Shown: positions 22,381-34,450 of the stretch, piece after piece | How positions within the stretch are numbered: the stretch's first letter is position 1 | Layout: every line of letters starts with the position of its first letter | Assembly: GCA_026419785.1 (NCBI GenBank) | Contig: JAODTK010005822.1 | Location: 124,001 to 188,000, forward strand | Direction of reading: 5' to 3' | DNA length: 64,000 bases | Origin: Sclerodactyla briareus | Lineage: Eukaryota > Echinodermata > Holothuroidea > Dendrochirotida > Sclerodactylidae | Position numbers and translations under genes: made by a program | The notes under the pieces: generated by a model | Database searches by the model: none | What the model saw: only the letters and a program-made list of their open reading frames with translations | What the model was told of the DNA's origin: nothing

Positions 22381-25300
22381 CCGGCTAGGAAGTGCATGTG
22401 TTGCCACATCCACTGATTCCCATTACCAATACACTTACTTCTGCCACAGTTGCTGATGGCTGGATGGTGGAACTAGGTCCCAGGAGCCCAAATCGAATCA
22501 ATCAAGATCGGATGCCATCTATTGACCGGTTGTTGTCGCATGCGATATTTGGGTTGGGGACTGTTCGTTCACCATATTCATTACGCCGCGACCCAGCTGC
22601 TTATTGGCCTCTCCGAGGATAGGCGCCTCAAAGACGGGGAGCTCGATCTGTCGGACAAGGTCAGGGAAGATTAGTTGTCGCAGTGATGCGGGATGGGATT
22701 GGGCGCCTGCCTTGCTAATCTCCATCGATTCCGGAATTGCTCATGCTAATTTAGTGGTTGCATGAAGAAAACCTGAATGAGATGAGAGTCGTCTGACTGA
22801 ATAAACAGTCAACTTCAGCAGTGGACTCGATCCTCAATATCCATGCATGTCCAAATCCAAGTACTTTAATGATTGTTTCCCCCAAGTCATTGAAGAGGAA
22901 TGGACAATCTCTTACAATGCAGATACCCAGGCAATAATAGGTCCTAAATGAGGCCGTCACCCCCCCCCCCCCCCGAATTGTGTGGTTTAAATTAGCTTCT
23001 GTATATTACACTTAGAGACGCCATACGTCTGGGTGAGCAAATTGTGGAATGGGGCTAATATACTTGATCTGATGTACAAATATGATTGCGATAAAACTCA
23101 CCGCTAAGAATTGCAACAGCCAGAGGTGTAATTACAGCGGCCTGTGTTATTTCCTTTATGCACTTCTAAATGTTTATCGAAAGACTTGCTTGATACGGGG
23201 TTATTAATGGAGCATACAAGGGCTTCCGATGGCTTGGCGAGATCATGCTTTGATGAACCTAAGAGTATGACATGAGCACTGTCTATTTGGCCTACATGTT
23301 GCAAGCCTCAGTTAGTGTGGCTGAATAGGAACAATATAACCGGAAAATAGTCAAGAAGGCATCTCACGTCATGTCACATGTCAGGTCATATTGCATCCAA
23401 GAAACATCCCGTGTTCTTCTGTCATTTTATTAAATGAATACCTGTAACCACAATGGTCTATTCCAATTCCAGAATAACTATACCGTTTTTAGTCAAAGAT
23501 TTTCTTCCGAAAAACAATAACCCGTCAATTCTTTATCAATGTTCCCACTAGTGTAAAATAAAAAATCATCCATGTTTGTTTTACCTTTTCCAGTATTTGC
23601 AGTCGATTTCTTCTGCACCGCGAGTCTTCGTCTTGGTGACAACATTTGAGATTAACGGTCATCCCAATTCATAAAAAGTGTACAAATCTACACAAATTGA
23701 AGATGGGTCTGAAAATTCTCCGCGATTAAGTCTGTGCTCTGTGGCTTTAGTAGCCATGTTGTTTAGGATCCGAAAGAGTTCAAGGCACACGGTGAGTATA
23801 CACAAGCGCATTACACCATATGGTACCCTCTCAATTAAAATGCTAGTCCTACTGCAATGTTTCAGGTGACGCGCAACAATATATAATTACATAAAAGTCC
23901 TATTGCTGAATGGGTCCTCTATCAAAATGCCAATGATTATTCACGTATTAGTATTCCGTTTATTTGACCATGTATCTATCCATCCGAGTACAACCAAAAC
24001 CACATTTTTCTTGCTTTCAACGTTTAGGTCTCCCATAAGCAGCTGTTGTCCTTGGAGCTTCTTTTGACTGAAATGCCTTTGGACATTACCGCAGTCTTGG
24101 CAGTAAATTGTTGCAAAATGTTGCAATCATTGTTAGTATCTCGCTTCCAAACAGGTTCCTCGTAAAGTATATTTAGACGTTTAACATGGAGTAAACCTAC
24201 CTTTCAAGAACAGTACGGTATTTTGAATGAATTACAGATTGAATATACTCATTATTATATAACACGGGCGGATTGACCCATTCGATGTTCGTCCCTAAAC
24301 TCGATTTCAGGCAAACAGTTTGGAACAGAAGCAAAGTAGGCGTAACACGTGGAAGGTGATGTCATACTCTCCAAGGAAATTTATCGTAAGGTTTTGAAGA
24401 AAAGTGAATAACGAGATCCGATATTACACCCATAACGACAATACAACGGTTACCAAATTTCGGAAAAGATATTGTCAGTAATTGCAGTTCAACAATTTGG
24501 CAAAGATGTAACCCTGACCCTGATTACCGAGCGAACCAACCAGTCGATCAACCAACAACCATCGCCATTCGCACTATACTAGCACCATACCTCCCTCCAA
24601 AAAACGTGTCGCTCGTACTCATAGACCCGGCCAACGAAGCCCGTCCAACGGCCAGTCGCATTGACTGGAATAACTGATTCATTCACCAGATAAATGACAT
24701 CATTTTTCAATTTTGAAATTAATTAGACAATCCGGTGGGAAATTGGCTCATGCAAATTTTTAATCGCAGTTTAGTGCACGTTATCATGCCTTGCCCTTTA
24801 CTCCTTCCAATGTCCTCGTGGAAGCATAAATGTCCAATGTTGTATTTACCGCGAGCCCCCCGCCCCCCACGACAGCTTTCTACGATGGCATTTTGGAACC
24901 AGGTGAGAAGATTGACTGTGTTACTGCAAATGTCCCGATTGGTAAACGCTTTCCTTTGGAACAGCCAAAATTTCATGTACGCATACTATGTTCATCACAC
25001 ATATTTAACATAGAATCATGGAGGTGATGAGTTCCCTCTGGATACCAAGATACACGTATCAAGTAGTAATTCACCAACACAAACCTGAGAAATTTATCAG
25101 TCATGCCATCCTCGCACAATGGTTGAGATTGAATGTTTGCACTGCGGAATTCTGCCATGGTGCTCATTACACACGACCTCGATAATCACCGTAGAGGTAC
25201 GATATACGCAGGCCTAATAATCATATCAGGTCCATCCGCGCTGGTGCTTCCTTAACTTATCGGGTCCTACCCGATTGGCTAGAAGTGATTTTTGAGTTTT

Positions 25301-25800
25301 CTGAGTCTCATTTCAAATGGGGTTTATCTCTCCACTTCTATAATTATAAGGCCTACATAGCAACCGACTGCCCAAAAAGAGTCCACATTAGCGATTCAAG
25401 ACAACCCACTCAACACAAATGACATAGTTTCCACATGAGTTACGGCACCGACCTTCCGCCCCTAGTGTACTCTCCTCTTTCGTTCTCTCTCGAAGCCCTC
25501 AACGATTCCTCTAATCTTGTTGACTGGTTCCGACCAACTTGCCTCGGGCCATTGAAATGTTCTAGTCCAAAAAAAGAAGATCACTCAACCCGAGCTATTA
25601 TCGCCACTGAATCCCCGGTGAATGGTTTTGAAACGTTTCTGGCAGTTTCTTTCAGGGTAGGCTACACTTATGCGAACGAAATTAACCAATGGATAATCTA
25701 AAATCTCTGCAGACGCATCCGACACTCAAATGCTGCAACTATTGGAATATGGTTTGTGGTCTTCTCTTATCATTAATATCCGAATACAGGACGTTGGTGA
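22380..25800. other. Long stretch without recognisable features
   Basis: A poly-C run of about 14 bases lies at 22960-22974. Around 22390-22725 the sequence is more GC-rich and open in both directions (68 codons on the minus strand), but it matches no family I know. Frames near 24735-25027 are also open without recognisable motifs. No splice-bounded exon could be defended. Confidence 0.35.
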
Positions 25801-25812
25801 TGCGTGTAACAT

Positions 25813-27085
25813 CCGGGAGATACTACTCCTGTTCCGGAGAACTCCGAGATTCTCCTGTTCGGGAGAATCGTTATGTTAATGCAGATATTGATAAACCTAA
25901 TATGCGGACCATTAGATACAAAAGTCGTTCCCAGTTTGAGGACACCCTGCAATTTATCATAACATTTGATTGTACGATATGCTGTACGTGCGCCGCAACA
26001 TGGCACGATGCTACACATTCATTGTCACTCATCTTATCACACCGTTACGTCCAACGACTGCTATTCCTAACAACTGTGGACCAATCTAAATTCCAAAAAG
26101 CTCACCCTCCGAAGTAGTCTATTCCTATTCCCTATTTCAGATCTAAGCCTTACAAAAACTACTAATCAAAAGCAAATTTTTTTTTGTAGTTGGGACAACA
26201 AAAAAAACAAGCAGAAAAACAAAGTATCCTGAATCTCGCAATAAATGGAGACTTCGGACTAGCCTTTCCGACTAGACGGAATATTTCGAGAGGGGCCGGT
26301 GAATGATTGTCTCCTCTCCTATTATTTCCCATATACTGTCCTGGAGATTCTCCTATTCGGGAAATCAAAATTGTCTCTCTCCTTTTTAGGATAATTTGAA
26401 TAATTTCATGAGTCTACCATATTGTATGTCCACCCACAATGCAACTTTCCCCATATGAAAATATCTAGGAGACATTTATTGCCACCCTCTTGAATTATTC
26501 GCATTCCGGGTCCCGAGTCCCTTCAATTTCATTGCATATTCAGGACCCCTGTTGTCCCGAGTACAAAAAGCTTTGGTTTGGAAGGAATGGTATTTGTCAA
26601 TTCGATTTCGCGATAATTGGAAAAGACTAGAATAGACTATTCCTGGGTATCTTTTTGGGGTTTAGATTGTCACGTCGTTCCGGACAGCAGTTCGTTGTGA
26701 TTACACTGTGGCGTTTAATGTAGAGAGTGTCATTGACTGTAGTTGCATCGTGTCATGCTATGGAACACACGTGACTGTATTAAATCGACCTAATGTTAAA
26801 TACGCAAACAGCGCAGGGTGTCATCAACTTGGGACGACTGTTTGGTATCTAACGGCTACAGACAATGATATTCATCTTAGTAACATACCGATTCTACCGA
26901 AGAGAATTGCGGACTTCTCCCTCTCAACGGGAGATTTCCCGCTGGTTTAAGTGACGTTGCCCTGTGGGAAAAACAACAATAATGGCTGTGGGTCTCATCA
27001 TGAATAAATCAAATTCCTTCTAAATATTCTCCTACGCAGTAGAACATTTTCCATTTTCCTGAACTAGGAGAATCTCCCTGACTAA
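25813..27085. mobile_element. Cluster of CCGGGAGAT-type inverted termini (MITE-like, possibly nested)
   Basis: The terminus-like word GGAGAT-TCTCCTATTCGGGA occurs at 26336-26358, and its inverse TTCTCCCTCTCAACGGGAGA at 26915-26934, bounding about 610 bases. That inner segment aligns along its length with 57150-57750, whose ends carry the same pair (CCGGGAGATTTCTCTATTCG and TTCTCCAGACACGAGAAGCT). Further copies of the terminus word lie at 25813-25865 (direct, doubled) and 27062-27080 (inverse), suggesting one element inside another. No transposase is present. Target-site duplications were not resolved. Confidence 0.6.
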
Positions 27086-28535
27086 TGAAGACCCCCCACC
27101 CCAACGTTTTAACATCCTAATAATTACGCGGCAGATGAGTGCGCACCTCTCAGCAGCAAAAATTCCCCATATTGGATAATTCTAATTTCAAACAGAAAAA
27201 GGCTCTATATAAGAGCACAGTCAATTCTATATAAGTACGTAGCCGTCAATCGGAAACATCTTGTTTGAGTGATCTGTTGTTACGGCCGAACAACCCCAGC
27301 CCCCTCCAACCAAGTTTCTTTTGTTTTTATGTAATCAGGCTTTTGTCTCGTGCATTGGTATCATGTTTCTGCAACCTGTCCGTCTTTTCTAGAAGAACTT
27401 TGCAATATTATATTGAGCACGTTTCATTTTAACTAAAATGATCCTATGCTGTTCTCAACAATAAGCAACTCCAGCTCTAACTGGAATGTTACCAACTCGG
27501 GGTCCTGAAAGTGCCTCGTATGGAAGTTTTTTCTCAGTTGCTCCTAGTTGCAAACGTATCACTACGAAGGACAATTGTATGTCAAGTAAAGAATACCAGC
27601 TGGTATCTGTTGACGGTCGCTAATGTTCACATTTTCCCCCCTCTGCCCACAGTGTCCAGTCTTGTTTGTGCTCTTGTCGGAGTAGCTTTTGAATGTGGTG
27701 ATTATCCTCACACGACATATTGGGGGAACTCATATTTGAATAATAGGTGCCTTGCAGCCTTCCATTTCAGAGGGAATCGCTGACGAACTGTAGAATATCT
27801 TCCACATCTTTCTGCATCGCTCTATGCCTCCTCACTGAGTCTTTTCTCTTGCAGATTGGATATCATATGTGGAATATTTTCCTCAGATGTGGAGGTTAGT
27901 CGATCTATGCGACGAACATTTGAATACCTCCGGGTGATCGATACCGGCTTAACCAATGAGATCAGGGCAACCTCATTATATGTGAGGCGAGAGAGAGGAT
28001 TAACCTCGTACGACCGATGGAGTGTTTGGATTTGGGAGAATCGCAGCGGAGGAGGTTATAAAGTAACTAGCATGGAAGTAATGCGAGGTAAAGCGTTCGT
28101 TGCCTGCGCGTTTGCACCAGGTCTGATTATAACGAAGGCCAAATAGAAACCGATTCGATTGCTGACTTTGCTTATATTACCCGATAGTCAACAGTCAAAG
28201 TGTATGTTTAATCTCGCCTTTTCCCTTCATAATACTTAATCTCATCTGCATTCGATAGATTGTTGGATCGTTCCTTTAGTGTCAGACAGTTTTTTTTTTC
28301 CTAGGAAATACACAATGTGAAAAATATGGCGATGATGCATCCAACCTAAACTAAAACAATCTCATCCATTCGAGGTCATGCACAAGAGCGCACTTTTATT
28401 GTAGAACCGAAAATGCCTTGCAGAAAAAAACACATCATCATTGCCATTGACCGTTTTGTGTTGTTCGAGGCTGACAAATCTTAAGCAGCATTTTACCTCT
28501 ATGTGCACGGACACGATGTATCCGACACAGGTATG
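27085..28535. other. Unannotated stretch
   Basis: Frames of 90-96 codons are open at 27511-27783 and 27856-28146. A pyrimidine tract ending in TTTTCTCTTGCAG at 27843-27855 looks like a splice acceptor, but the protein downstream resembles nothing I know and no matching donor and partner exon could be argued. Left uncalled. Confidence 0.3.
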
Positions 28536-28536
28536 G

Positions 28537-28559
28537 TTATATTATTATTATTATTATTA

Positions 28560-28594
<35 letters not shown>

Positions 28595-28625
28595 TATTAT
28601 TATTATATTATTATTATTATTATTA

Positions 28626-28657
<32 letters not shown>

Positions 28658-28712
28658 TATTATTATTATATTATTATTATTATTATTATTATTGTATTAG
28701 TATTAGTATTAC
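28537..28712 (+). repeat. (ATT)n microsatellite, LINE tail
   Basis: About 170 bases of ATT/TATT units. It directly abuts, on the minus strand, the sequence GAGCGCCATATAAGTGCTCG, a typical LINE 3' end. The array is thus the expanded (AAT)n tail of the minus-strand LINE. Long Tyr/Ile frames across it are artefacts of the triplet. Confidence 0.9.
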
Positions 28713-28799
28713 GAGCACTTATATGGCGCTCTACGAAGAACGGAGCGCCTTACAGATGGAGGGAAAAAAGAGAGGAAAAAAAACTAAAACAACACCAAT

Positions 28800-29523
28800 A
28801 AATGATCTAACGATAGGAAAGCCTTAGCGCCCTCTTGAATGCAGGACTGAACTTTCTGACGTCTAAAGGTCGAGGTCCAGAGAACAGAAGCCCTGACCAT
28901 GACAGCCTTCATGTCAGAACGGGGATGAAAGCCTGGTCATATCAGAAGACGAACGAAGTCGGTGCCTGTAGTCATGAAGTTCATCACTCTTTCTTCGAAA
29001 ACGTGATGAGGCAGCCAATACTTGACATTAGCATGTAAACAACTAAATAACGTTGAGAACAACCCTTCATATATGATCCTCTTTTCAACTGGCAGCCAGT
29101 ATAGCTCTTGCAGGAGACCGCGAGAGAGTCGGTCCCATCCACATCGGGAAACCAAGCCTACAGCCTTATTTTGGAAGCGCTGGATACGTTTCAAGTCAGC
29201 TTTACGCGAGTAGGAGAGAGTTGGTTTAGTCAAGGCGGGATAAGACCAACCCTCTGACAGCATGATGGCAAGCTGCCATGTGATAAAGGGACGGATGCGC
29301 CATAAATTTCTCAAATGGAACTTGAATATTCTACTATTGAGTTGACCTGATTAGACATGTTCAGGGAAGCATCCAGAATAACACCTTTTACAGAAGGAGA
29401 TGGTTGAATACAAACGTTGCTAAGTGTCAACTCAATATTCGATAAAGTTGGCAGAACGTTGTTGTCAGCAAAAACAATAAACTCAGTTTTTCCACCATCC
29501 ACCTGTTGATCTTTGTAATACAA
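28800..29523 (-). pseudogene. LINE RT thumb and C-terminal region
   Basis: The longest intact frame of the element, 28937-29314, covers RNLWRIRPF, the IQRFQNKAVGLVSRCGW block, LPVEKRIIYE and YWLPHHVFEERVMNFMTT, ending at a stop after FVRLL. Downstream in shifted frames KAVMVRASVLW and IQEGAKAFL complete the C-terminus near 28820-28930. The adjoining frame 29311-29523 reads VDGGKTEFIVFADNN and SVKGVILDASLNMSNQ. The order is that of a CR1/L2/Jockey-group RT. Not functional, since the catalytic core upstream is partly deleted. Confidence 0.85.
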
Positions 29524-30429
29524 GATGCTAACCTAGTGAGCACCGACTGATATTCACCTTCATTTCTGGGATCAAACTCGACATATAGCTGGATGTCATC
29601 GCCAATAAACGTGAAATGTTAGACCGAACCCACGAATTATTTCCCAATGGGCCAGAAGTACCATAAGATGAACTTACCATTATCCAGTGATTGAAGGATA
29701 TCGTTTTCACCCTTGAAAGAGCAGTCTCGGCACTGTGATTTTCCTCATAGGCAAATTGAAAACTGTCTCCCGACCATTGGCATCCATATATCCAGTACCT
29801 TGACATGTCACAGCCTTTTCTATCACTTTGGATGAGGAAAGGGATATTTGCCACAGGACAATACTCTTCATGGCCCTAGGATCCAAGGAGTTTCCCTCGA
29901 TGACAGTGTTATATAGATTGTTCCAAGCTGGACGGGAAGGTATCAGAGGGAAGAAAAGAATTCACAATTCGTGTGATGATATGGTAAGAGTGTTGGAAGG
30001 TTTTCTTTGGGCAACCACGTTGGCAGAATGTCCGATGGGAAATATTTGCTGAAGAGCTTCATAATAATTTGTTTGATTTCCTCTTGATTGAGTAACTTGA
30101 AATTACACATACCAACACCGGCATCGTCCTCATATTAGCTTGGACATTAGCAGCATCAAGAGAAACTCCCGAGGACGTAACGTTCTTACGGATAGTTTAA
30201 CTTTCTCATGAAGAAATTTCACAGACAGTATTTTAGGGGTTCCTGGTAACATTTTCATTCTCGTCTGTCGGGTTCTTCTTCCACCGGCGCTCAAGACGAC
30301 GGCGGATTCGCCTTTCAGCGTGGATGAATCATTGTCTAGAGGAGCTATGCTCCGCTGATGAGTTTTAGTTACAGAAGGCCAGACCTCATCGAAGGCGGAA
30401 GATGTGATTGGAACTGAAGATTTGAAATG

Positions 30430-32008
30430 TATTAACCGGAACGCCCGGGTCTTCATTTTCGGGAATATCTGCCAGTCGTTCAGTAAGCAGGGAGATAAGG
30501 CGAGTATGGTCGAATTTACTAAACTCGCCGAAAAGTTTCCGTACCTTAGCGGGGGTGGGGGGGGGGGGGGTTCACCAGTTGATTTCTGCATGTTAAGCAG
30601 TGATTGGGCGGGGAGTAGTGTGAACGATTTCCACTCTTCTACCAACCAGGTCGTATTGAGGGTTAGCCATGTTACTCTTACAAATCTACAACGATAAACC
30701 TGACATTGATGTGATACATAATAAATTTATACTATCGAAATTTTCCTCGGGCCATTCATTTCAATGTCTTTTATTATTACTCTCCATCGACCGCCAAAAT
30801 AAATGTTTGGCTCTTAATGCAGAGACATAATTAGACGTTTAATTGGAATATAAATTGGCAATCTTTGAGGAAATAGCACACATCCGGCCCGAACTGTTCA
30901 TGTTATCGGCATGTTTGATTCTACACATCAACAAAATATGATCATACTTGCAAACTCTGTATTAGGAATTGTTTCTAGAAAGACTTTAATTATTTGAGCT
31001 ACCGTTCAACATTCGCACACCTACGGAAGCTTTATATATCTCAGTCTGCAAAAATGGGTATCCTCCGTTCCGTGAAATGCTTCTCTCGTTATTCTGAAAG
31101 CGGTTGGGACTCCGTTATGTGGAGTTGAATATGAAACTGTTATCACATTTTGTAGAAATACGAGAACTAAACCACAAGTCATGTATTTTGAGTTTTATGA
31201 GAATGAATTTAATTATTGGGACGAACTTATCAGCTACCGTACATCATTTTCCAGCCAGGCAAATGTTACATAATGACACTATGAATAACTGCCCTGGGTG
31301 AAACTGATAAAATTAGCATCGTTGAATGTCAATATGCTAATCGCATGTGTAAGAAAGAAGTACTGCTTGAAACCCGGCGGTGTCAATCTATATATCAATA
31401 TCTTCCAGCTTCAAAGTTCATGCTGTATACATATCCGTTTGCTACCGTCGAGGGAAAAGTAAAACATATCATGTTATGTTGCTGTTATGTTGCTGTTATC
31501 AGAGAGCGCTTTCACAATGTCGATAGCATTTCCCCTTCTATATCCGATATTTAACAATACACGCGCTTGACAACAGCCTCTATCCACGGCTGACATATTG
31601 TTTGCGAAGAACCCGCACAGTGGGTGAAGGCCCATGAAACACTCGCAGAAAAAACATGCAGGTTCCCACAAAATTGTCCACTCCGACAATACACTGATGA
31701 CAGTAAAGGTGCAGTTTGGATGTTCGGAGGAATAGGAGTTCGGACATTGAAAGCGACATTCATTCAGCATGGAAACAGGTCAAGGTCTTCCCAATTCTTA
31801 TATTTTAGGGATACTTGCCTAGCAGAGGATAGGACCTACACGTCACCCGGCGTAGTCTTGTGTTAAGACGATTATTAATTTTATTCTCCTCTTTTGATTG
31901 AATGTTACCTTATCTGACTGCAATAGAAAAAATATGCACTTGATTGACAACCACAGCTCTGTGAATTTAGTCGTCTTGTCCAATTGTCTGGGGGTGTGTA
32001 CTCTAACT
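30430..32008. other. Mostly unannotated; poly-G run
   Basis: The LINE may extend to about 30650 as decayed endonuclease, but I cannot recognise its motifs. A G-rich run of about 17 of 18 bases lies at 30553-30570. From 30700 to 32008 no coding or repeat signal was found. Confidence 0.35.
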
Positions 32009-32253
32009 GTTCCGTGATTGGCTCCCTTCAATATTGGAAGCAACTTGTCTTATATTTGTTATAAGACCCGCTGGGGCCCTGACAATCTGGACAAGACGTG
32101 TTACGGTTGTGAAAAAAAACAACACTGCAGCCAGCCGGTTACTGCGGGCGCACCTCAGAAATGTGAAAAAGCTTACACAGAAAGGAAAGCGCATATCGGG
32201 CGCATGTCGGGCAGGGTTGTATATATATATATATATATATATAGATATATATA

Positions 32254-32316
<63 letters not shown>

Positions 32317-32473
32317 CATTAAAAAAAGGTTGCGCTATACAAACACTGACGCTCATTACGATGGCGTCGTCTGACAAAAAATCCCAAGGTTCTAATCGCA
32401 ACTACAAAACTACTACGTGAATGGAATAAGTTATGTGTAACAAAGCAACAATTGAACGTATACCTTCCATGAT
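32009..32473 (+). repeat. 465-bp direct duplication, unit 1, with (TA)n
   Basis: Begins GTTCCGTGATTGGCTCCC and carries the (TA)n run at about 32218-32313. It is followed by ATCCCAAGGTTCTAATCGCA and ends GAACGTATACCTTCCATGAT. Unit 2 follows immediately and is nearly identical outside the microsatellite, so the event is recent. The identical flanking bases show a head-to-tail tandem, not a transposition. Confidence 0.92.
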
Positions 32474-32729
32474 GTTCCGTGATTGGCTCCCTTCAATATT
32501 GGAAGCAACTTGTCTTATATTTGTTTAACAGGCCCGCTGGGGGCCCTGACAATCTGGACAAGACGTTGTTACGGTTGTGAAAAAACAACAACACTGCAGC
32601 CAGCCGGTTACTGCGGGCGCACCTCAGAAATGTGAAAAAGCTTACACAGAAAGGAAAGCGCATATCGGGCGCATGTCGGGCAGGGTTGTATATATATATA
32701 TATATATAGATATATATATATTATATATA

Positions 32730-32772
<43 letters not shown>

Positions 32773-32935
32773 ATATATAATATATTCAGAAAACAAAAAG
32801 GTACCCTCAACACTGACGATCAGTACGATGCCGTCCTGACAAAAAATCCCAAGGTTCTAATCGCAACTACAAAACTACTACGTGAATGGAATAAGTTATG
32901 TGTAACAAAGCACAAATTGAACGTATACCATCCAC
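32474..32935 (+). repeat. 465-bp direct duplication, unit 2, with (TA)n
   Basis: Starts again at GTTCCGTGATTGGCTCCC. Its (TA)n run at about 32688-32780 has different interruptions from unit 1. The segment just 3' of the run has diverged more (CAGAAAACAAAAAGGTACCC against AAAAAAAGGTTGCGC), possibly through sequencing noise beside the microsatellite. Confidence 0.92.
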
Positions 32936-33700
32936 TTTCACGCTCGTCCAACACCCGTGGCGTAATTCAATTAGAGGATTATGAAATCTACCCATGCAAA
33001 AATATCACAATCACACAAATCGATCATAGGATACTTGAAGTTACATCTGAGTTTTTGTACATTTGCTTTAGCACGATTTTTCAATAATTTTGTATGAATA
33101 CGATCAGTAATTGACGAGATTGTCTTGCTCATTGTCTTGCTGTTCTCATGTGATATTCGTTCTCGAAGAATTTGTTCCAGTATATTATCATAACAATTGA
33201 TTCGGTCGTGTTGTTTTCCGTTTTGTTTTGTTTTTTCATTAAAAACAACCACACACCGGACGAGTATTCGCAAAATATGGCTTCAGCAGTCACCACTGAA
33301 AATATATTAGAAGATTACAAGTTCAATAGACGACACCTAACTTGCCAAACACCTGCCTTTATTGAAACCTCTTGTGGTGAACTCAAGGTCAAATCGGACT
33401 GTTTGGTTAGATTTATATTACCAATGTTCACTTGAGCGTGCAACTGGAATTCTATCAGATAGTGATCACCTTCTCTCTGACTATTATAATAAGCCACGCA
33501 GGCACTACCTCCTACCATGTATTAGAACAGAACGATTTTAGACATTCCTCTTGCCACAAAGTATCAAACAGATGAATACTGACCTACAGAGATAATCCAT
33601 TTGTTTCCATCATTTTGTAATGTGAGTTTATAGTCCACTTCGATTTTTTATCATTTTATGGTGAATATCAATACATTTCTACTTACTTTGGTGAAGTGTT
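32936..33700. other. Unannotated stretch
   Basis: Frames of 67-100 codons are open at 32971-33518 on both strands. None has motifs I recognise and there is no second copy to test them. Confidence 0.35.
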
Positions 33701-34169
33701 GACGGTATATATCCCGAAATCGAAGTCTGATGGTATAAAAGAACAAGGTTCAGACAAGTCTCTCGAGAAGTGTATGCCTTTTTAGTGAATCGTCATACCC
33801 GAAGGCATGTGTGAGTGTTATACCCTCGCATTTGCTACCGGAGAAACAACATAACTTCCCTGGGACTGTTAAGAGTGCTGATTTCCTAGTGCTAAGTGTA
33901 TCTGTCTTATGAACCCTCACCTGATTCCCGCCGGCATTGAGCAGTGTAGGAGCGTGTAACCAGCACGTTTTGGTCACGGCTCTCTCTGTCCCACGCTCTC
34001 ATCTCTCTACCAGGACACATATTGTTTTCCCATAAAATAATTTAGACACAGCCTTTCACCTTAATCGTATCATGCCTAAGAAAGTCGTCGATCCAGCGGG
34101 AGCTCAGTGCTTTGTACCATCCGAGAGGATCATGGAATGATTTAGAGAGACACGTTTGTCATGAAATAT

Positions 34170-34450
34170 TTCCTGTGAGATTCTTATAAACCCCAGTGGA
34201 TACGATATGTTGTTCCAGTTTAAATCCGGAACACTTAGGATGTTTGCCCTTTTAGTCTACATGAGCTAAGTTTGTCGCCGCGGGACCACATGGCTGAATG
34301 GATAGTTTGCGAAGAGTCTATGAGTTCCGCTTTTGATATTGTGTCATTTGATGTTGGCGCAATGTAACAGAATACAATGATCTCGGATCTATTCGTTCTC
34401 TCTGAGTGAATTCAGTGCTGAAGTAACTAATGAAACTGATCTTGTTGTTA
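34170..34450 (+). repeat. Diverged third copy of a segment of the 12-kb duplication
   Basis: GATGTTGTTCCAG-like bases, then AAATCCGGAACACTTAGG and GTTTGCCCTTTTAGTCTACAT, match 53385-53445 (AAAATCCGGAACACTCAGG, GTTTGCCCTTTTAATCTACAT) and 43345-43415. TTCTCTCTGAGTGAATTC resembles the later block at 53590. It is a dispersed, older copy. Other sequence from 33700 to 34170 is not assigned. Confidence 0.55.

Larger units (their letters stand above)
28537..30430 (-). mobile_element. LINE with (AAT)n tail and an internally deleted RT (CR1/L2/Jockey group)
   Basis: Read on the minus strand. An endonuclease-RT linker with KRIRRRLERRWKKNPTDEN lies near 30255-30330. The pre-RT block PSDILPTWLPKE lies near 29990-30040, and PVANIPF then KVIEKAV near 29810-29865. 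DSFQFAYEENHSAETALSRV near 29695-29755, GDDIQLYVEFDP near 29575-29610, GGKTEFIVFADN near 29470-29505 and LGVILD-type VKGVILDASLNM near 29350-29390 follow. LKRIQRFQNKAVGLVSRCGW near 29130-29200 is the thumb. Between HSAETAL and GDDIQLY only about 35 codons remain where about 140 are expected. The block with the first catalytic Asp and the SVLGP motif is therefore gone. Frameshifts are also present. Confidence 0.88.

Noticed and set aside
24830-25027. Possible exon with DGILEPGEKIDCV and similar residues
   Set aside because: No family I can name, no convincing splice sites, and no second copy to test; not supportable.
25689-26117. 142-codon open frame
   Set aside because: It overlaps the CCGGGAGAT-type element cluster and has no recognisable motif; the other copy of the family does not keep it open.
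27843-27900. Splice acceptor TTTTCTCTTGCAG followed by a short exon and GTTAGT donor
   Set aside because: One acceptor-like tract is expected by chance in this length and the peptide between is not recognisable.
28441-28827. Long Tyr/Ile-rich open frame
   Set aside because: It is the triplet microsatellite (ATT)n read through; the repeat is a LINE tail.
32003-32420. Overlapping open frames with alternating Tyr-Ile on both strands
   Set aside because: They arise from the (TA)n tract and adjoining duplicated DNA; the frames differ between the two units.
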